From Chloroflexota bacterium (GTDB taxonomy: Bacteria; Chloroflexota; Anaerolineae; Ardenticatenales; Ardenticatenaceae), in NCBI GenBank assembly GCA_003520455.1, contig DOUV01000153.1:3028-19867 (forward strand): a stretch of DNA of 16,840 bases, read 5' to 3'. Numbering within the stretch: position 1 is the stretch's first letter; each line of letters opens with the position of its first letter. The notes below the pieces were generated by a model that saw only the letters and a list, made by a program, of their open reading frames with translations, did no database searches and was not told where the DNA came from. Shown piece by piece: positions 14,283 to 16,840 of this stretch. Both the position numbers and the translations under genes were made by a program.

Positions 14283-14579
14283 ATGGTAACGAGAGCAAGA
14301 AAGCGCAGAAAAGGTCCGGGGCGCCTGGCAATCCTGCTGGGAAGCGGGATGGTCATGAGCGCCTTTCTGGGTGCGATCATCAGTGGGCCGCAGCCGACAG
14401 ATGCGAGCCCGGTCCCGTCGCCAACCGCGGGGCCGGTGCCGGCGATCTCACGTCCGGCCCCAAGCCGCACGACGCAACGGCTCAGGCCCCAGTCGGGCTT
14501 CTCACAGGGTTCGAGGCCGGGCTTTTCCCAGGCACCCGCTCAGGTGATGCGCCCCCGCTTGCGCAGCCGGGGGTCGTGA
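14283..14579 (+). CDS. small single-pass membrane protein with Pro/Ser/Arg-rich tail
   Basis: This 98-aa protein has a very basic N-terminus (TRARKRRKGPGR) and one transmembrane helix (about 15-36), followed by a low-complexity tail rich in Pro, Ser, Gln and Arg ending in RPRLRSRGS. The positive-inside rule predicts an extracytoplasmic tail. No FMN-binding domain or ApbE acceptor motif is visible. I do not recognise a family. The start has a moderate TAGGA about 10 nt upstream. The stop is 15 nt before the apbE start, so it is the likely first gene of an operon with apbE and the ferric-reductase-like gene. It could be an accessory or assembly subunit of that redox module. Being short and low-complexity, it could be a non-genuine frame, but position and a proper membrane topology favour a real gene. 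Confidence 0.6.
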   Translation: MVTRARKRRKGPGRLAILLGSGMVMSAFLGAIISGPQPTDASPVPSPTAGPVPAISRPAPSRTTQRLRPQSGFSQGSRPGFSQAPAQVMRPRLRSRGS

Positions 14580-14594
14580 GTCGGAGGCGCTACA

Positions 14595-15530
14595 ATGCGG
14601 GAGATGAGCCGGGGCTTTCGGGCGATGAATACCGATGTGCTCGTGGCAATCGTCGTGAATGGAGGACGGCAGGCAACCGAGGAGGCCGTGAACGCTGTGA
14701 ACGAGGTCGAGGCGTTGTTTGATACGATCGAGGCCACGTTGAGCCGCTTTCGGCCGGAGAGTGAGCTGTCGAGGTTGAATCATTCGGCCGGCGCGCCGTT
14801 CCGGGGCTCGCCGCTGCTGCTCGCCGCGGTGGAGGAGGCGCTGGAGGCGGCACGAATGACAGACGGGCTGTTCGACCCGACCATCCTCGCGGCGCTCGTG
14901 GCCGCCGGCTACGACCGGAGTTTCGAGCGGCTGGCGGAAGCGCCGGAGCGCCCGTCAAATCTAACCGGAGAGGCGTGCGCCTACTGTTGGCGCGATGTCC
15001 GGCTCGACCGACAGGCTGGCACCATCACTATGCCAGTTCCGTGCGGGTTGGACCTGGGGGGCATCGGCAAGGGCTGGGCGGTGGACCGGGCGCGGGAGCG
15101 CATCCGTGCGTTCAGAAACTTCGCGGTGGACGCCGGTGGCGATATCTACGCCAGCGGGACGCAGGCGGACGGCCGTCCCTGGACGGTTGGGATCGAGGAC
15201 CCGGCGGAGCCCACTCAGGATCTGCTCATTCTGGAGGTGCAAGATCGAGCGGTGGCCACCTCGACGGTCGCACACCGCCGTTGGCGCCAGGGCGGGCACG
15301 AGCAGCACCACTTGATCGATCCACGCACGGGACGGCCGGCGGAAAGCGGGGTCATGCAGGCCACGGTTGTGGCCGACACGGTAGTGCGCGCCGAGATTCT
15401 GGCGAAGGTGGCGCTTTTGTTTGGTCCCGAGGAGGGGGTGCGATTCCTGGATCAGCAGGTGGAGGCAGAGGGTATTCTGGTGCTCGCCGATGGCCGGCTC
15501 GCGCCATCGGCAGGTTTTCCCGCGGGGTGA
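14595..15530 (+). CDS. apbE: FAD:protein FMN transferase (ApbE family)
   Basis: ApbE enzymes cleave FAD and attach the FMN part to a Thr or Ser in a partner protein, using Mg2+. In this 311-aa protein the family motifs are LDLGGIGKGWAVDR (152-165), DAGGDIYASG (179-188) and HHLIDPRTGRP (238-248). The metal-site region reads ADTVVRAEILAKVALLFG; Asp261 is present, but the Thr usually four residues later is Arg265, with Glu267 nearby, a variation I cannot judge for activity. No signal peptide or lipobox is seen, so the enzyme appears cytoplasmic, unlike many ApbE proteins. The ATG at 14595 has GGAGG (14583-14587) at 7-nt spacing. The ferric-reductase-like gene starts 3 nt after the stop. No obvious flavinylation substrate is encoded in the window. 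Confidence 0.93.
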   Translation: MREMSRGFRAMNTDVLVAIVVNGGRQATEEAVNAVNEVEALFDTIEATLSRFRPESELSRLNHSAGAPFRGSPLLLAAVEEALEAARMTDGLFDPTILAALVAAGYDRSFERLAEAPERPSNLTGEACAYCWRDVRLDRQAGTITMPVPCGLDLGGIGKGWAVDRARERIRAFRNFAVDAGGDIYASGTQADGRPWTVGIEDPAEPTQDLLILEVQDRAVATSTVAHRRWRQGGHEQHHLIDPRTGRPAESGVMQATVVADTVVRAEILAKVALLFGPEEGVRFLDQQVEAEGILVLADGRLAPSAGFPAG

Positions 15531-15533
15531 GCT

Positions 15534-16589
15534 ATGGTACGGAAACTGGTCATTGGAACGCTGATTGGACTGCTTCTCCTGCCCGGCGCAACGACTGCCC
15601 TGGCTCAAGGAGCCGGGATGAACGGCTCGGCCGAGATGAGCGGCCAGGCCTGGGTCGATCGGAGCGGCGAGCAGCCGCGGCTCATGGTGACGGCCGATGC
15701 CGCAGACGGCCAGGGTTGGCACCTGGAGGCGATCCTGACCCCAGTGGGGCTCCAGCGCGGTGCTGGCGGAGTGGGGTTGGTCTATGTCCTGGAAGGGCAA
15801 TTTACGCTGAGTGGCCCCGGAGGTGCGGTGGCGACCGGGGAGGCGACGGGCCTGATGGATCGGGGGGGCGTGGGCCAGGTCCAGCTTGCCGACGGCGGGG
15901 GCACGGTGCGCCTGGACGGGAACTTCTCGATTGGCGATGATGGCGCGCTGCAACTCGATCTGGCGGGCGCGTTTCCCGCTGGAGCGGCCGAGCAGAGCCC
16001 GCTCGAGGCGGAGAGCGCACCAGCAGGAACCAATCACACGTTCTGGTTTCTGTCACGAGCAGCGGGGTTGAGCGCCTTCGCGCTGCTCACAATTAACGTG
16101 TGTCTGGGCCTCATGGTCAGCAGCCGCTCCCTTGATGCGTTCCTGGCCCGCTGGCGCGCGTATGATCTGCACCAGTTCAGTGCACTCCTCGCACTCGGTT
16201 TTCTAGGCTTGCACATCTTCGCGCTCCTGGGCGATCACTATTTCAACTTTCGCCTGAGTGAGTTGCTCGTGCCGCTGGCATTGCCCTACCGCCCGGCCTG
16301 GACAGCGCTCGGCGTCGTGGCGTTCTACCTCATGATCGGCATCGTCGCCAGCTTCTACGTGCGCCGTCTCATCGGATACCGGACCTGGCGGCTGATTCAT
16401 TACTTGACCTTCGGCGTCTACCTGCTGGCATTGGCTCATGGTCTCTTCTCGGGTACCGACAGCGGTAGACTTTGGGCGGCGATGCTGTACGTAGGCAGCG
16501 CCACTGCGGTCGCGACGCTGACGACCTGGCGCATCCTGAGCCGCTCCGCTCGCAGGCGACCCGCCCGAGCCCGCGCGGCCGATCTATGA
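15534..16589 (+). CDS. ferric-reductase-like di-heme transmembrane protein with secreted N-terminal domain
   Basis: This 351-aa protein has a signal-type N-terminus (about 1-24, ending ALA before Gln25), a Gly-rich extracytoplasmic domain of about 140 residues predicted to be beta-rich, then about five transmembrane helices (about 168-335) and a basic cytoplasmic tail. His213 and His227 lie on one helix and His289 and His302 on another, spaced 14 and 13 residues. This is the pattern that holds two b-type hemes in ferric reductases, NADPH oxidases and MsrQ/YedZ-like proteins. No FAD or NAD-binding domain follows, so electrons must come from another protein. It starts 3 nt after apbE and is surely co-transcribed. 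It probably carries electrons across the membrane to or from a flavinylated or metal acceptor. The N-terminal domain is unassigned. Confidence 0.85.
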   Translation: MVRKLVIGTLIGLLLLPGATTALAQGAGMNGSAEMSGQAWVDRSGEQPRLMVTADAADGQGWHLEAILTPVGLQRGAGGVGLVYVLEGQFTLSGPGGAVATGEATGLMDRGGVGQVQLADGGGTVRLDGNFSIGDDGALQLDLAGAFPAGAAEQSPLEAESAPAGTNHTFWFLSRAAGLSAFALLTINVCLGLMVSSRSLDAFLARWRAYDLHQFSALLALGFLGLHIFALLGDHYFNFRLSELLVPLALPYRPAWTALGVVAFYLMIGIVASFYVRRLIGYRTWRLIHYLTFGVYLLALAHGLFSGTDSGRLWAAMLYVGSATAVATLTTWRILSRSARRRPARARAADL

Positions 16590-16694
16590 GCAGGGGCGAT
16601 GCATTGAAATTGTGAGGATTGGAACGTTGAAGTGCCTCATATTCGGACACAGTGCACGGTGTGCCACGCACCCCACTCTGGGACCGCTCAAATT

Positions 16695-16840
16695 ACAGGA
16701 GTTACGCGGTGCGAGGTGGTGATTCAAGGTTGATGGCTCAAAGAAGTAGCATTTGGCTTGGAGTGCGTGCTTTCGCGCGCTGAAGCGCGCACTCCAAGCC
16801 GATACTCCGCTCACAATTCAACCTACTGCGTCACTCCTGT
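16695..16840. mobile_element. possible short non-autonomous element (MITE-like) with terminal inverted repeats
   Basis: ACAGGAGTTACGCGGT at 16695-16710 and the inverse complement of 16825-16840 (ACAGGAGTGACGCAGT) agree at 14 of 16 positions, enclosing about 146 bp. AGGTTGA near 16726 is also inverted near 16818-16824. The enclosed DNA contains a palindrome (16755-16800). No transposase is encoded. The right arm ends exactly at the window edge, so the true end and any target duplication cannot be seen. Confidence 0.45.
16755..16800. repeat. 46-bp imperfect palindrome related to the one in the metG leader
   Basis: GGCTTGGAGTGCG at the left and its inverse complement at the right flank a core that is symmetric apart from about three positions. 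The 19-mer GCGCGCTGAAGCGCGCACT at 16775-16793 is identical to 188-206 in the metG leader, so the two elements belong to one repeat family scattered in this genome. Confidence 0.75.

Noticed and set aside
14961..16037. Minus-strand open frame of 358 codons opposite apbE and the ferric-reductase-like gene
   Set aside because: Both genes on the plus strand are clear family members with proper start signals. The antisense frame shows no recognisable domains.
16658..16672. Six-pair hairpin GGTGTG-CCA-CGCACC after the redox operon as terminator
   Set aside because: It has one G-T pair, no T-tract, and lies about 70 bp after the stop, so the evidence is too weak.
1..16840. CRISPR array, tRNA, rRNA or phage genes
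   Set aside because: No regularly spaced repeats, no recognisable tRNA or rRNA sequence, and no phage-type proteins were seen on either strand.

Overview
The window is GC-rich bacterial chromosome, very probably Chloroflexota (possibly Thermomicrobia or a relative). I infer this from overall protein character, the TPR/J-like/GrpE-like/Hsp70 gene block, the PucR-type regulator, and interspersed palindromic repeats. The lineage is an inference from family resemblance; there is no rRNA in the window. Nothing indicates a phage, plasmid or CRISPR locus.

Layout. (1) Positions 1-628 are a long metG leader. It has a sigma70-like promoter (63-92), an insertion-like block of palindromes (about 119-311) bracketed by a 12-bp direct repeat, a 39-codon reading frame with nine methionines (324-443), alternative RNA stems, and a clear intrinsic terminator (466-489). 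Methionyl-tRNA synthetase (629-2389) follows. A Met-rich reading frame plus terminator ahead of MetRS is the textbook layout of ribosome-mediated attenuation and is the most interesting item here. (2) 2470-4217 holds a polytopic GT-C-like membrane glycosyltransferase candidate and a small CxxC protein. (3) 4261-5862 (minus) is a PucR/CdaR-type regulator whose promoter predicts a leaderless mRNA. (4) 6098-11659 is a compact chaperone operon with overlapping genes: a 771-aa TPR protein, a J-like protein with SPE in place of HPD, an enlarged GrpE-like protein and a short-lid DnaK paralogue. (5) 11817-13807 (minus) is an OmpR-type two-component system. Divergent from it, 14283-16589 encodes a small membrane protein, an ApbE flavin transferase and a secreted/membrane ferric-reductase-like di-heme protein. 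A tandem 11-bp-period repeat in the divergent region is a candidate response-regulator site. (6) 16695-16840 looks like a short non-autonomous element with terminal inverted repeats enclosing a palindrome of the same family as the one in the metG leader.

How the genes may work together. The leader would match MetRS synthesis to methionyl-tRNA supply. The chaperone operon would form a dedicated second Hsp70 cycle (J-like, exchange factor, Hsp70) with a TPR scaffold. The two-component system probably controls an envelope redox module in which heme b carries electrons across the membrane and ApbE flavinylates a partner not encoded in this window. These are inferences from gene content and order.
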